A DNA stretch of 64,000 bases from Crotophaga sulcirostris (Eukaryota; Chordata; Aves; Cuculiformes; Crotophagidae): assembly GCA_013397455.1 (NCBI GenBank), contig VYZB01000016.1, forward strand, positions 2,753,179 through 2,817,178, given 5' to 3'. Made by a program: the position numbers and the translations under genes. The notes under the pieces are model-generated. The model did no database searches. It saw nothing but the letters and a program-made list of their open reading frames with translations, and was not told where the DNA came from. This document shows positions 26,526 to 38,221 of the stretch, piece after piece (the first letter of the stretch is position 1; every line of letters starts with the position of its first letter).

Positions 26526-28696
26526 AAGTTTGGAAGTTTTCCAGTACCCTACCAACAGTAGAGATGTTGAAAGAAACCCAAACAATTTTATAAAAACTGT
26601 TCAATTTTTCCTGTTAATACCTAGTCTTATGAAATATTTCTCCTTTCAGAAAATAAAAGTAATGTCAGTGTTTTCCTTTTTTAGAATCCATTCTAAGCCC
26701 ATCCGTTTAACTTATTGTCTTATATTGTGGTTTGAGCTAGAGTAATATCAATTTTCTGAGATTTAGCTGAAGTTAGTCAGAAAACTGATGCTACTCTAGC
26801 TCAAATCACATCTTTCTTCTCCCTGATACATTCCTGTGGATACTGAAGCTAATACAGAAAGAAATTATCTTTGCTTTAGAATTTTTATTGTTCCTAATAC
26901 AGGTGCTGTACAAGTAAAACAACCATAAAAATGAAGAAAAAAATACAATGCTTGTTGTATCTTTAGTATTTTTTTAAACAGATGGGAGAGGACTTCTATG
27001 GAAGTACTGCAAGACATTGTTTTCCAGTCTCCTAAAGTTCACACCCAAGGGTAGCCACAGAAGTAACTCCTTATCAATGTCATTCTGTTAAAGATCTGGT
27101 GTTTTGACTTTCTTTATCTACTCATCTCTTCAGCATTCCCTGTGGAAATGGATTATGAGCCATGAAAAAGGTGTAAAATTTGTATTTGGACTTAAAGGGA
27201 AGTGTGATACTATATCCATTATACTCTACATGAAATCCCCCAGGCCTCTGAGTACGGACTCAGCCTTGTAGAAGGGAGGAAAAACTATCTGAATGTGTGA
27301 AATAATTACAGTCTTCTATGGAGAGTGCAGACTACATGTAACAAAATGTTCTGATCTTTGTGACTATCCCCCCTATAGGAACACTTAGTAAGGGATGCAG
27401 ATGAACTGAGAGAAAGTACAACAAGCATAGGCTAATAAAGAAAATGTAATAGTGCAAGTAAAAAAAAGTTAGATTTCAGAACAGTGTTTCTAACCTTGTA
27501 ATATCTGAAAATCTTAGAGTTGACACTAATTGGCAACTAAGTAAATAAAATACTAGTAATTCCACTGGTGGAAGCATCTGGCATTACCTATCTTCCTACA
27601 AGGTTTTAAACAATGTCCAGGTTCTCATCAGTTATGGTAGTTTACTTTTTAATGTTAGAAAACACCTATTAAACTTGGAATTATTAACAAAACCCTGCAG
27701 AAACTACAGATATTCAGAAATTTAGTGTTCATGCTCACACAAGCAAACTTTGTATTTGATAAGATATCAAAGTGTTGGAAGGAAGGTAGGGTGAAATAAA
27801 TCAAGGAAATGTAAAGGTAAATCATAAATTTTTATCTAAAATTTCAACAGAAAAATTCATTTCAGTGTGGTTGGGGTTTTGCAGACCCAGGAGTTAGAGA
27901 AGGATTTTGTTATGATCAATGAAAATTTGGAATGTATTTTAAATGAAAAACTTATAAAAGTCAAGATTTCTCATGTGAGTTTTGTTGATAATATTACTCT
28001 TTTGAGAGTTATGAGTCAGTGGCAGTGCAGTCTCACTGTGCCAAAACTGTTGCTTTTTCCTTGGGACTGCTGAAAGAAATATGATATTCATTTGTTATAA
28101 TAGTCTTCTTAGGTTAAATCCAATGGTATTTCAATAAATAACACTACAAAAAAATTATCTTGGAATTTTTGTGAGCCATCCATTCAATAGATGTTTGCAC
28201 TGGAAGAAGAATAGTGGTTAAGTTTCCAACGTGACAGTTGATCCACACTATTTTTGCTATCTTAATGGTGCTGGTTATGGCTGAAACTTAGTTCTCGAAG
28301 AGCATCATTTTAGTATCTAGTATATTACTAGCAAAATAAAAAATATAGTAAGCTTTAATAAATAAAAAGATCCAATAGTTATCCAGTAATGGGTTTATAT
28401 CTGTGTATTAAGCTATACATTAACACTCTAGACATCACTTTTTGTACTGAGTAAAGTCAGTAGGAAAAAAAAACATATAAATTATAAATTATAAAAAGTA
28501 TTGAATCATAATTGGTTTGTTCATTTTTTGAAAGCCATACAGTCTTCAGCTTACTGTATTTTTTTATTTTGCAACGTTTTAGGTGCTGACTTTGCCTCAG
28601 CAAAAATGCTTTAACAGCTAAGTCTGTCAGAAAATTCATATTTTTCAGTTGTCATTGAGTATGTACTTTTATAGGCACATAGGCAAGATCAGAACA
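26526..28696. other. AT-rich intergenic DNA
   Basis: No gene or recognisable repeat is seen. Open frames are short and unsupported. Confidence 0.55.
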
Positions 28697-29349
28697 ACTT
28701 GTTGAATGTGAGCCAAGAGTGTGCTTTGGCAGCCAAGAGGGCCAACCATGTCCTGGGATGCATCAAGCACAGCACTGCTACGTGATTGAGGGAGGTGATT
28801 GTACTGCTCTGCTCTGGTGAGGCCCCATCTTGAATATTGTGTTCAGTTTTGGGTGCCACAGTGTAAAAAGGACATTAAACTACTGGAGAGTGTCCAGAGA
28901 AGGGCCACAAAACCGGTGAAGAGTCTGGAGGGAAAAATTGTATGAGGAGAGGCTGAAGACACTTGGTCTGTTCAGCCTGGAGAAGAGGAGACTGAGGGAG
29001 GACCTCACAGCCATTTCCGGTTTCCTCACAAGGGAAGGAGGAGGAGCAGGTGTTGATCTTTTCTCTCTGGTGAGCAATGATAGGACTCAAGGTAATGGCA
29101 GAAAAATGTGTTGGGGATGTTTCAACTGGATATTAGGAAGAGGTTCTTCACCCAGAGGGTGGTGGAGCACTGGAACAGGCTCTCCATGGAAACAGTCACA
29201 GCGCTAAGCTGGACAATATTAAAAAGCATTTGTACAATGCCTTCAGACACAAGGTGTGAATGTTGGGATAGTCCTATGCAGGGATAGGAGTTGGACTCCA
29301 TGATCCTTGTGGGTCCCTTCCAACTCAGGTCATACTATGATTCTATGAA
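28697..29349 (+). mobile_element. CR1 LINE, 5'-truncated (~650 bp)
   Basis: The element begins inside ORF2 (TGAGCCAAGAGTGTGC) and runs through the conserved CTGGAGAAGAGGAGACTGAG, GGATATTAGGAAGAGGTTCT and TGGAACAGGCTCTCC blocks to the 3' UTR. It ends TACTATGATTCTATGAAT. A partly open frame at 28938-29207 keeps [20 protein letters not shown] from the ORF2 C-terminal region, but the whole is interrupted. Confidence 0.93.
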
Positions 29350-32208
29350 TTTTTTTCACGTGTAGCAATTCAAGGTTGCAGAAGTGTTCAAGATTATTCT
29401 TCCTGAAAATAGTTAGAAGAGGAAAAACCAAAATTAAGAGCCAATCCATGTATCTGTAGTTCCATTTATTCGCTTCATAATTTTGGCAGACTTTGTACAA
29501 GACCAGTTTTCTTTTCTAAAAGCTTGAAGGCCACTATAACGTGCACCTCAAACAGTTTCTGCTATGATACCTATCAACCATAATATGGGCCATTGCGGAA
29601 TAATTACAAGGAGACTAGGCGATGCATATTGTTCAGACTTCCCACATGCTTGTACCAAAACATGCTGCAAAAATAACTTTATTTTTGCTTTAGCCAGCAA
29701 TCAGAATGTAAACAATATCATTCATCTGGTTTCCCTGTTCACCAATCATACAAATACACAAACAGTAGCTAGGTCAATCCACCAGTTGCATGCACTGATC
29801 ACGCACTCACCAAACACATAGAAGCTAATATATGCTAGACCTTATGCTTTTCGCCATGAGTCAAAGCTCGGTGATGCCATGAAAATCTCCCAGTTGCTGT
29901 GAACCTCCACTCGGTCATTTTTGGGGAGCCCTGAGCAGATTGTGAGGTAATAAAATCCTATTTTCAGACCTTGTACTGCATTGTCCCCACATATTCCAAC
30001 CTGACTCTGAGCATGCAAAGCCCCCCGTTCCCTTACAACTACTTCACAATGCTAAGATGAAAAGCACATCAAGCCTTACTGAGAATTGTGTTTTTAACTT
30101 TACATTCATCCTCCCACAATTTCTCCCTCTTCTCTTCTAACCTCTCACTATATGTTTAGATACAAGCCCACACACATATGGTCTTTATTTTTTAATAGAC
30201 ATAATCACTATCAAGGAGCCAGTATGTCTAATTGAAACCATTAGTCAACACAAACAGTACATGTAACAAGTGATCATTCCTTGCTGCTCAGTTGATTGAA
30301 TTCTCATTTGAAAGAAAGTTGCCTCCAATTAGAGTTGTTTTTCTGGTTTTGTAGGTTTTTTTCAATCAAGCCCTTATTAGTTTTGACAACTCAATAAATT
30401 TGCTATACTTTAATTAGGGAACTTTGAAAATTATGAAAAATGAAACTTTTCCCTTAAACTGATAGGTTTGGTTTTCTTTCTAGAGACTTATTTCCCATAC
30501 TGCTTTTCACTGTTATCACTGTCAGCAAAAAACCCAATCAGTTTGGCCCAGAAAACTCGGGGGTTTGTCCCACTTTATTGTCACTGCTGGAAACAAATCT
30601 TCATCTCTTGCCTGATACAGCAACGACAAAGTAATAAAAGCTTGGGAAAGCCATGTCACCAACACAACAAACTCTTTCAATGTAACTCTTACATGACTCA
30701 CACTCAGAGATTTCTTCTAGACCTTCCAGAAAATTTAAAGCTCACGTTAGGAAACTCACCTGATCAAAACTGCTAGTGAGCAGAACCAGTGCAGCTACAG
30801 AACACAGTAAATTGTATTCACAAAAGTTTTACTTATCTCTGGGTATGTAAACTTCTGTTGCCAGAGAAGCACCTTAGGGTCAGTGTCGATGTTTCCTAAA
30901 TTTGCAAACTTTTTTCCCCATTTCTAAAAGAAATGTGGAGGAATGTCCTACAAGTCCTTCATATTCTTTCCATTCAGGTCTTCAAAGAGATCTTACAATA
31001 ACATTTCTTCCCTGATTCTGAGTCACAGTTTTATTCCTCACTTTTCTGCTTTTACACAGGGCATATCGAGAGATGGGATTAGACATAGACAGGTACCTCT
31101 AGGCTCCTCTATAGGTGACATCTAGCTTTTCTTTTCTTCATAAGATGAAGGGAGAACCAGAGTTCAGGAGGATATGAATGTCTTAGCAGAGCTGTAATTT
31201 CTCTGCAAACAGGATCAACTGCAGCAGTTTTAGTAAGCTCTTTTTTTGAAACTATGCCTTTTTTTCCTTTTACTTTTTTTTCTGATATGCTTTTTGTGGA
31301 GCAATAGACTATAGAGGAAAGCAAAAAAATGAACATTTATTAAACTATGAAAGTCATGTACGCAAAACAGTATTATGTCTTTGATAAATGTTTACATTCA
31401 CCTGTGTTTTGTCACAATACAAAAACATTCGAAAAAGAATGATTTTTATATAAATAATTTTATATCAAAAAAAATATATTTTAAAAATATAATTTAATTA
31501 AATCTTAATATTAGGTATAGATTTAAATCATAACATATAAATCATTTAAAAAAATAAATGTGCTATATCGTCAAGAGCTTTAATCCAGTGTAATTTCAGT
31601 ACACTTCAAGGGGACTAGCATACATACATAAACATATGAAGTTCCTTATTTCTTTAGTTAAGCACTTTCCATACTAAACCAGTAGTAACTATCTTGGTAT
31701 ATACTCTCTTAATAGAGGAAGATTTGTACTTAAAAGCCTATGTAAGATGAAGAGATTCACCTCTTCTTAAACTGAGAACAAGTTTTAGATGTCCTTCCTA
31801 TTTCATGACAATATGAGGACACAGGTGCCAAGTCATGGAAATATTCCCTCAGCAGCAACGCACAGCTTCTTGGTAAGGTAATTTATAAGTTGTACTAAAG
31901 ACTTACTTTTCCCAAGGCATGCATGTTCTTGACTGATATGGGTTTGAATTTTACTCTGGTGAACTTATTTTCTTTAGACATAGCATATTTTGGTTCAAAG
32001 CAAATTCTCTATTTTTATCTGAACAGGAATCAATGATGCACGCAAAGTGTTCTTTCCTTAATTTGCTAATAGTCCAAAGGTTGCTAATCTATGGCCAGAG
32101 GGTACAGCTGGTAGTCGTACAATTTGACAAAGGGCAATAATTGTTTATTTATTTGTCCTTCCTGACAACATTTCCAAATGTATACCTTTCTTCAATTTTA
32201 GAGAAATT
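29350..32208. other. AT-rich intergenic DNA with an extreme A/T block
   Basis: No gene is supported. At about 31430-31560 the sequence is almost pure A/T, with runs such as TTTTAAAAATATAATTTAAT. Such blocks often act as unwinding or matrix-attachment sequence, but nothing specific can be shown here. Confidence 0.5.
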
Positions 32209-32270
32209 ATAGAATCATAGAATGGTTTGAGTTGGAAGGGACCCTTAAAGATCATGTAGTCCAGCTCCCC
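32209..32270 (-). mobile_element. CR1 LINE 3' end, minus strand
   Basis: About 60 bases reading ATAGAATCATAGAATGG then GTTGGAAGGGACCCTTAAAG, the reverse complement of the CR1 3' terminus. The insertion is very short, and its 5' truncation lies at about 32270. Confidence 0.92.
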
Positions 32271-33167
32271 ACTTACTAATTTTATCTTCACCAACAAGAA
32301 TAACATTTTTATTCATATTATAGTAGCATATACTAAAAACAGAACTACAATCTTGTCTTTCCACCCGAATAAAATATAGACATAGACAATATAGAGATAG
32401 TAGTATATCTCTAGATTAATGTATTTCAGTACAACATACAAGAAATACAAACAAGAAAAGTGTTTAGGATTATGTTTTCTTTTAAAAGGTCAAGTAATTC
32501 TCCTTGATAGAGACAGAAATTCTGTTTGTATCATTATGAGACAACACTTATTGTTTGCAACATAGCTAACTAAGAGAGAAAGAGAGGTTTTCTGTTTATC
32601 AGCACTTTTAAGTATGTATTCATATAGGAGATGATAAGCAATTATTTGTAAATTTTTTTTTAAACTGTGAAAAATAAAGAAAGATAACTTTATGCCCTCG
32701 GGTTATCTGCTGGATTGAGAGAGAAACACCCACAGCAGATAACAAATGGCACTGGGGAAAAACAAAAGAGAGAAAAGATGAAAGAAGAGGTGGGAACTGA
32801 GACTGAGAAGTGAAGAAATTAAACAGTTAGTGCAATCAAAAAGGAAAAGATGACAGAAAACCAGAAGTGATGCAAGAAACAGAAAATAAATACTTGTATA
32901 TCTCAACAGTCAAAAGAGTAAAATTATTAAAATTAATCTGATGTTTATTAGTTTTGATTCGGACTGATTTTATTTTGACTTCTTTTAAACCATTAAACAT
33001 AATTCAGTTAATTAAGTTTATTGACATTTTACTTTAAAATTCTTCTAGTTCATCACTATGTGGCACCAATTTTATAAAACATGTCATTGCTGATGTGCCT
33101 GTAAAGTTCTCTGAAGGCTGTGACTGACCAATAAACCTCTAAAGTGGAAGAAGGCTCAGTGGAGATG
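32271..33167. other. AT-rich intergenic DNA
   Basis: No gene or repeat is recognised. Purine-rich text at 32700-32880 gives a serine/leucine-rich open frame on the minus strand that looks like chance. Confidence 0.5.
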
Positions 33168-33175
33168 GGCTAGGG

Positions 33176-33387
33176 CAGGGGTGTCAAACTCATTTTCACC
33201 GGGGGCCACATCAGCCTGCTCCTACAGCATAATGCGGTGTCACACACGCTGCACCTGTGACCAGCGCTGTCAGGAGCATAGGGGCAAGGAGCTCGGTGCT
33301 GCTGCCGCCTAGAAATAAGGTGCTGAGCTGGATAAAACAAGGTGGAGGGCTGAATTTGGCCCACAGGCCTTGTTTTTGCCCCCCACG
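33176..33387 (-). mobile_element. Non-autonomous hAT DNA transposon (copy 2)
   Basis: A 212-bp element flanked by a perfect 8-bp direct repeat, GGCTAGGG, at 33168-33175 and 33388-33395. The left end CAGGGGTGTCAAACTCA is a good hAT inverted repeat; the right end (GCCCCCCACG) has decayed. Read on the minus strand, the interior aligns with the copy at 14682-14886 along its length, for example CCCTCCACCTTGTTTTATC in both and GCGGCAGCAGCACCGAG against CCGGCAGCAGTGCCGAG. No transposase is encoded. Confidence 0.9.
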
Positions 33388-33395
33388 GGCTAGGG

Positions 33396-36300
33396 TGATG
33401 TGCCTATGGAGTTGAGAGAATAAAGCAGTGTGTTACTGACAACAGCTGTTACAAAGAAAGCTGACTTTATCTCAACATAGAAGGAACATGAGGGTGGCCT
33501 TTGTTTTAGATAAACAGCTGTGTCAATTGAGTGGATTAACTGACTATATCACAATTGAGTGGATCAGCTGGTGATGTAAATGTTTCTTCCCAAGTTAGAC
33601 AGACCAGCTTGTGCGGGTGGTAGTAGTGAATACATGCCTTAGCACACCATAAAGGATAAAACTAAGCAATTTCCAAAATAATTTTGAAGAGAGTAATGGG
33701 CTTCAGCTGGCTTCAACCCACATGTTTCATGCTGGCAATTGGAGATCCACAATGTTGTGTCAGTGAGTATTTAAGAGACATCAGTACTGGGAATCAAATC
33801 AGTATTGCAATTAAGCCATGTATATTTTGCTAAGTGTAACTTGTATTGGTATTGTATTATGTTTTCAGTATATTTTGCAGCACTCTGCTAAATTAGAAAT
33901 CCCTTTTAACATCATGTATCTTCAAATAAGTAAATGTGATGAGAAATATTGCATCCTCCACACATGGAGTAACTAAAAGAAGCTGGAGAGAGAGTACTGG
34001 ACTCTGACAGAGGTGTATATCTGTAGGAATCTTTCAGCAGAAAACGCACCAACAGCCTACATCCAATCATTTGAAACTTGACTTGCTATCTTAATCAGCT
34101 AGGCAGATGTTCACAATTTATCATGTTGTACTATAGTCACAATATAAAATAACTAAACACCACTTTATTTTCCTTCAAGAAAAAGCAGTTACAGTAGCAT
34201 ATGTATTTAGTGCCTTTCAAGGGCTTGTTCCCATAAAATATTTGTCATCTAAGAGAATACTATGGAAGTATATGAAGCTCTGGACATCATGAAGTGATGG
34301 AAGAAGAAAGTGGCCCTCAGCAAAGTAGTTCTTCTAATTCAAAATTTAAAAACATCTTATTGTTGTTTTTTGAAACTAAGAAAGTGGACTTGGTGTTACA
34401 TCACAAAACTACAAATGGGGCTTCAGAATGATAAATCTCTCAAATCAAGAAAGAGTTCAATACTCTTATTTATTAGAAAGGAATATAAAAAAGACTCTAG
34501 ATGAAAGGGTTATTAAAAAATACTTATTATTAGGCACATAGTATCAAAAGAAGTTCATCCTGTTATTTCACTTAATGGCATAATATTTAATTTTCATATT
34601 TTTGGCTCTTTGTACCTTAATTAGAACATCAGCAATAATATAATATTTATGCATGCAATATTTATGTACAGTAGAGGGTGCCAGACAGTATGCAAAAATA
34701 CTTCCTATGCTAATAATTTCTACAACTAATGATTTAAAGCAATGGAGAATGGAGGTTAATGTAAAAATATTTCTTGGTTACAGCTATGTTTCCTACGGAA
34801 AGCAAACAGAAAATCCAGTCTTCTTTTATATGTTTTAAGTTACAACAGCCACCAAGTAATAAAACTGACAGAATTTTAGGACATAAATCTAAGACATTTT
34901 TGGTGGCTGCATCAACATTTTTTTTTCAGATATGTTAAAGTATGTCTCCTTTCTCCATTCTATCATAACACTAAGAACAGCAGTTTGGAGGTACCTTACG
35001 AGGTTTCTTTATTTGCAGAAAACACTGGATTCGAGGAGATTAGTGCTGTAATACCAACTGAGATCCATATTATCTTGTCATTCTTCCTGGGGATTTTTAA
35101 CTCACTATGAAGTCACTGGACATTATCAAGTCATTTTCTTTGGGATAATGGTATTGAAAGCCTGGAAATATCTACAAAACTTGCTGCATACAAGAAAAAT
35201 ATTGCCCTTATATATTTATTGTTAGATTATTAACTGCAAACCTACATTACACTTCTATGACTGTGGATTTCCCAGTAAAAGCAAGTGAATCCACTAATAA
35301 TAAAAAAACCAAAACAAAATAAACCAAACCAAAACAAAACACCTACAATTTTAATGCAGAGTTCCAGTAGTGCATGGTACCACTTTTTTTTCTGGAATTT
35401 TTAGTCATGCTGAGATCTCTAGGAACCAAGAAACAGAGACCTGAAGGTATTCTGAATTCAAAATTTTTCAGATTCAGCATTTCTCATAGCTATCCTAGGG
35501 GTGATGACCCAGTCCCTTCTAAATATACAGCCATAGCCCTTTTTAAACATATATTATTCAGGAGGAAGAATCCAAGTCACCTTGTAAAATTAAGACCAAC
35601 ACTTCTGTTTGGCAGAGTAAATTCATGATTTAGGTAATCTGTGTTGCACCAGAGATGTTTTCAAATGCTGTCAATGGTACTACCCCAAACCAACTTATTT
35701 GTCAACTTACGCAGTATCTTTCCCTTTCCTATAAGCACACCTACTCAGTAAATTTATTTTTATCAGACCTACAGACAACTGCTGTATATCAGACTTCTAT
35801 TTAAAATTTGCACATGAAAGGAAGTTTATTTCTGATCACATCTGAATTTTACTTTGGAAATGAGACATAATGGATTCCTCTCTGTATCTATATCACACAC
35901 AGAATGGAAAAACAATGTCCAAATCTCCTTATTTCATAACTGTGGCTCTGTCAAGCTTCTCTAGCAATCGTTCACCTTTCAATATATTTACAATTTACAT
36001 GGAAGCTATAGGTGTGTAGAGTGCAGAAAACTGCTTGTGATTATATCCAGCTTGAGATGGGTTAAAGAAGGCAGCAGGGTTAATTTTGTATTGCCATATA
36101 TCTTAGCTCTGAATAATAGCAATTATATTCCTAAATGTGTTGTCAATGTGGGAAATCTAAGGAACTGAAGGAGGACGTAAAATAAACTTTGACTTGTAGA
36201 AAATGATCAGGATAGCTTAATGCAAACAAATATACTGTAGCAAATTTCCAAAGAATCTGCAAGCATCTAGCAGAATATGACATGATAAGAATCAGTCAAC

Positions 36301-38059
36301 ATGAACTTTAAAATTGCGTTGACCTAAATTCTCTGTTTATGAGGTTGTTGGCTTATGGGGGAGAGGAATAATGAATCTGATTAACAGCTTTGGTAACATC
36401 ATGCTGTAATACAATCCGACACAGAATTGACATAAGAATAAAATTATGATCTAGAATAAATTACTTTTAAAAGGCTGAAGGACTATGCAAGAGCTGGAAG
36501 AGCTTTATTAGTAAATGTATCTCAAACTAGATTGAAAAATTAGTGGGACTATCACAAACTTTACCCTTCATTTTGTGGTATTAAATGTTTTTAATACATT
36601 GGATAACAGCAAAATTAAAGCCTGCACTTATCCACAGAGGATGCTGAGCATTTTGGAGGGCATTGTTCAATTCAAATATTTCTTAATAAGTTTGTGAAAT
36701 GTCCAGGAAGAAGAAAATTATATTCAATAAAAAAACACATCCTAAACACATTATCTCTGAAAGAAAACACAAATTTTTTTTGAGTACACAATGGCAAGTA
36801 AGAGTCGATTAGGAAAGTATCTAACGGCACAGTTATAGTGGATCAAAAATCCAACAAGAGTTGTATTATGCTGATAAAGAAAAAAGGTCACAGATTCTGC
36901 ATCTTTATATACAAGAAAATTAGTTTGAAGATGAATTTACTTTGTGCATGAAGTTTTAGCAAAAGTAATGCAGTGCAAATAAATATGTTTTCATGTATGA
37001 GTGACCTCAAAATATTTGTGTAAATTAAGCCAAATCTAATCCAAATATTTGAAACTTGAATTTATTTTGAACTGGTCTTTTTTTTTCTTATCACCTCAAA
37101 TGTTTGCATTTATGTATTATTCTTATTGTCAGTACAAATTAATGGCAATTCCCTGCTATTCAACAAAATATTATAGGTAAGCATGTATGCACATAAGTAT
37201 GCTTGAAATGCTTAAAATAATCATAAACAGAGCCAGTTCTGTCTTCTTTATAATATTGGAAATGGTGAGATTTAACATTTTCACTCTTACTGTTTGAATT
37301 TACCTGTTCCTACTATTACGTTAAGATGAATACTGAAAGTACACATATTTTTCAGGCATAATTGGCAGGCAAAATATCACGTTACCTAGTAGTGCATGCA
37401 TTTTGTACTTGCAAATTAGCTAGACAGTATTTGCCACTGCAGAAATAGAATTACGCCAGCAGTTACCCAAAGATTAGGGCAAAAGTCAGGGCAAATGTAC
37501 ACTGCTTTTAACGTGTTCTTTTGATTGCCATGCAGACAGACAGTCGTTATTTGTTTGAAACCTCTTATCCAAAGTTCATTCACACACACGGAACCATTCT
37601 CCCAGATGTTAGGAAAACGTGCAGTTACAACAAACCTGCTCCAGCTCCTATATTGATTCACATTCTTTCGCTAAGCATTCACCTTTGTGAAAATCTCTCT
37701 TTTTTTCCCTACTTTTTGGAAAAGCAAAGGGCTTAAAGGCAGAGAGGTAGTTCTCACAGCACGTACCGAAATGTGTACATGCTTGCAGCAAAGTGTAAAA
37801 AAAAAAAAAGGATTTTCAAGCCAGACAATTCTGCAGAAAGTCTTTTTCTGGTGATACATACTCCTAGCCTCCATTATAGTACTAACAAGAACTGCACAGA
37901 TGCACTGATATGTCTCAAATGAACTGAATGAAGTGAGGAAATAAAATCCCAAAAATCTTTTCTTTTTTTTTCCTCATAATTTTTTACAGTAATTGGTAGG
38001 CACTACAGTTAGTATTCTACACTTGCCAGATTTGCTAGGGTTATCCAAGACTGGAAAGT
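33396..38059. other. AT-rich intergenic DNA downstream of the minus-strand gene
   Basis: No supported coding exon. An A-rich AACC/AAAAC tract lies at 35300-35340. Between about 37440 and 37770 there are roughly eight CpG dinucleotides in 330 bases, more than the surrounding DNA. This could mark a regulatory element, but no motif settles it. Confidence 0.5.
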
Positions 38060-38221
38060 AAGCTTTACAAACAGGTTTGGTTTTATTATATTTGGTCCAT
38101 TGCTTCAAGGAAAACTTCAGGAAAAGAAAATGACAAGGAACTCAAAGTTTCCTTCATAAAATTCAAGCAGACGAATCAAGCTTCAAGGTGTCATCATGTT
38201 GACTATGCCAGCTGCATACCA
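38060..38221 (-). CDS. Terminal exon with stop and 3' UTR
   Basis: The acceptor is CTTGTTTCACTTGCAG, an excellent tract. In the phase set by exon k it adds GMQLA after the joining asparagine and stops at TAG, 38203-38205. AATAAA at 38082-38087 would put the cleavage site at about 38060-38070, giving a 3' UTR of about 140 bases. The exact end is estimated. If the second frame of exon k were used, the stop would lie at about 38165. Confidence 0.63.
38082..38087 (-). promoter_or_regulatory. Polyadenylation signal AATAAA
   Basis: A canonical AATAAA on the minus strand about 120 bases past the predicted stop codon. Such hexamers are common by chance in AT-rich DNA, so its value lies in its position after the terminal exon. 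Confidence 0.55.
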
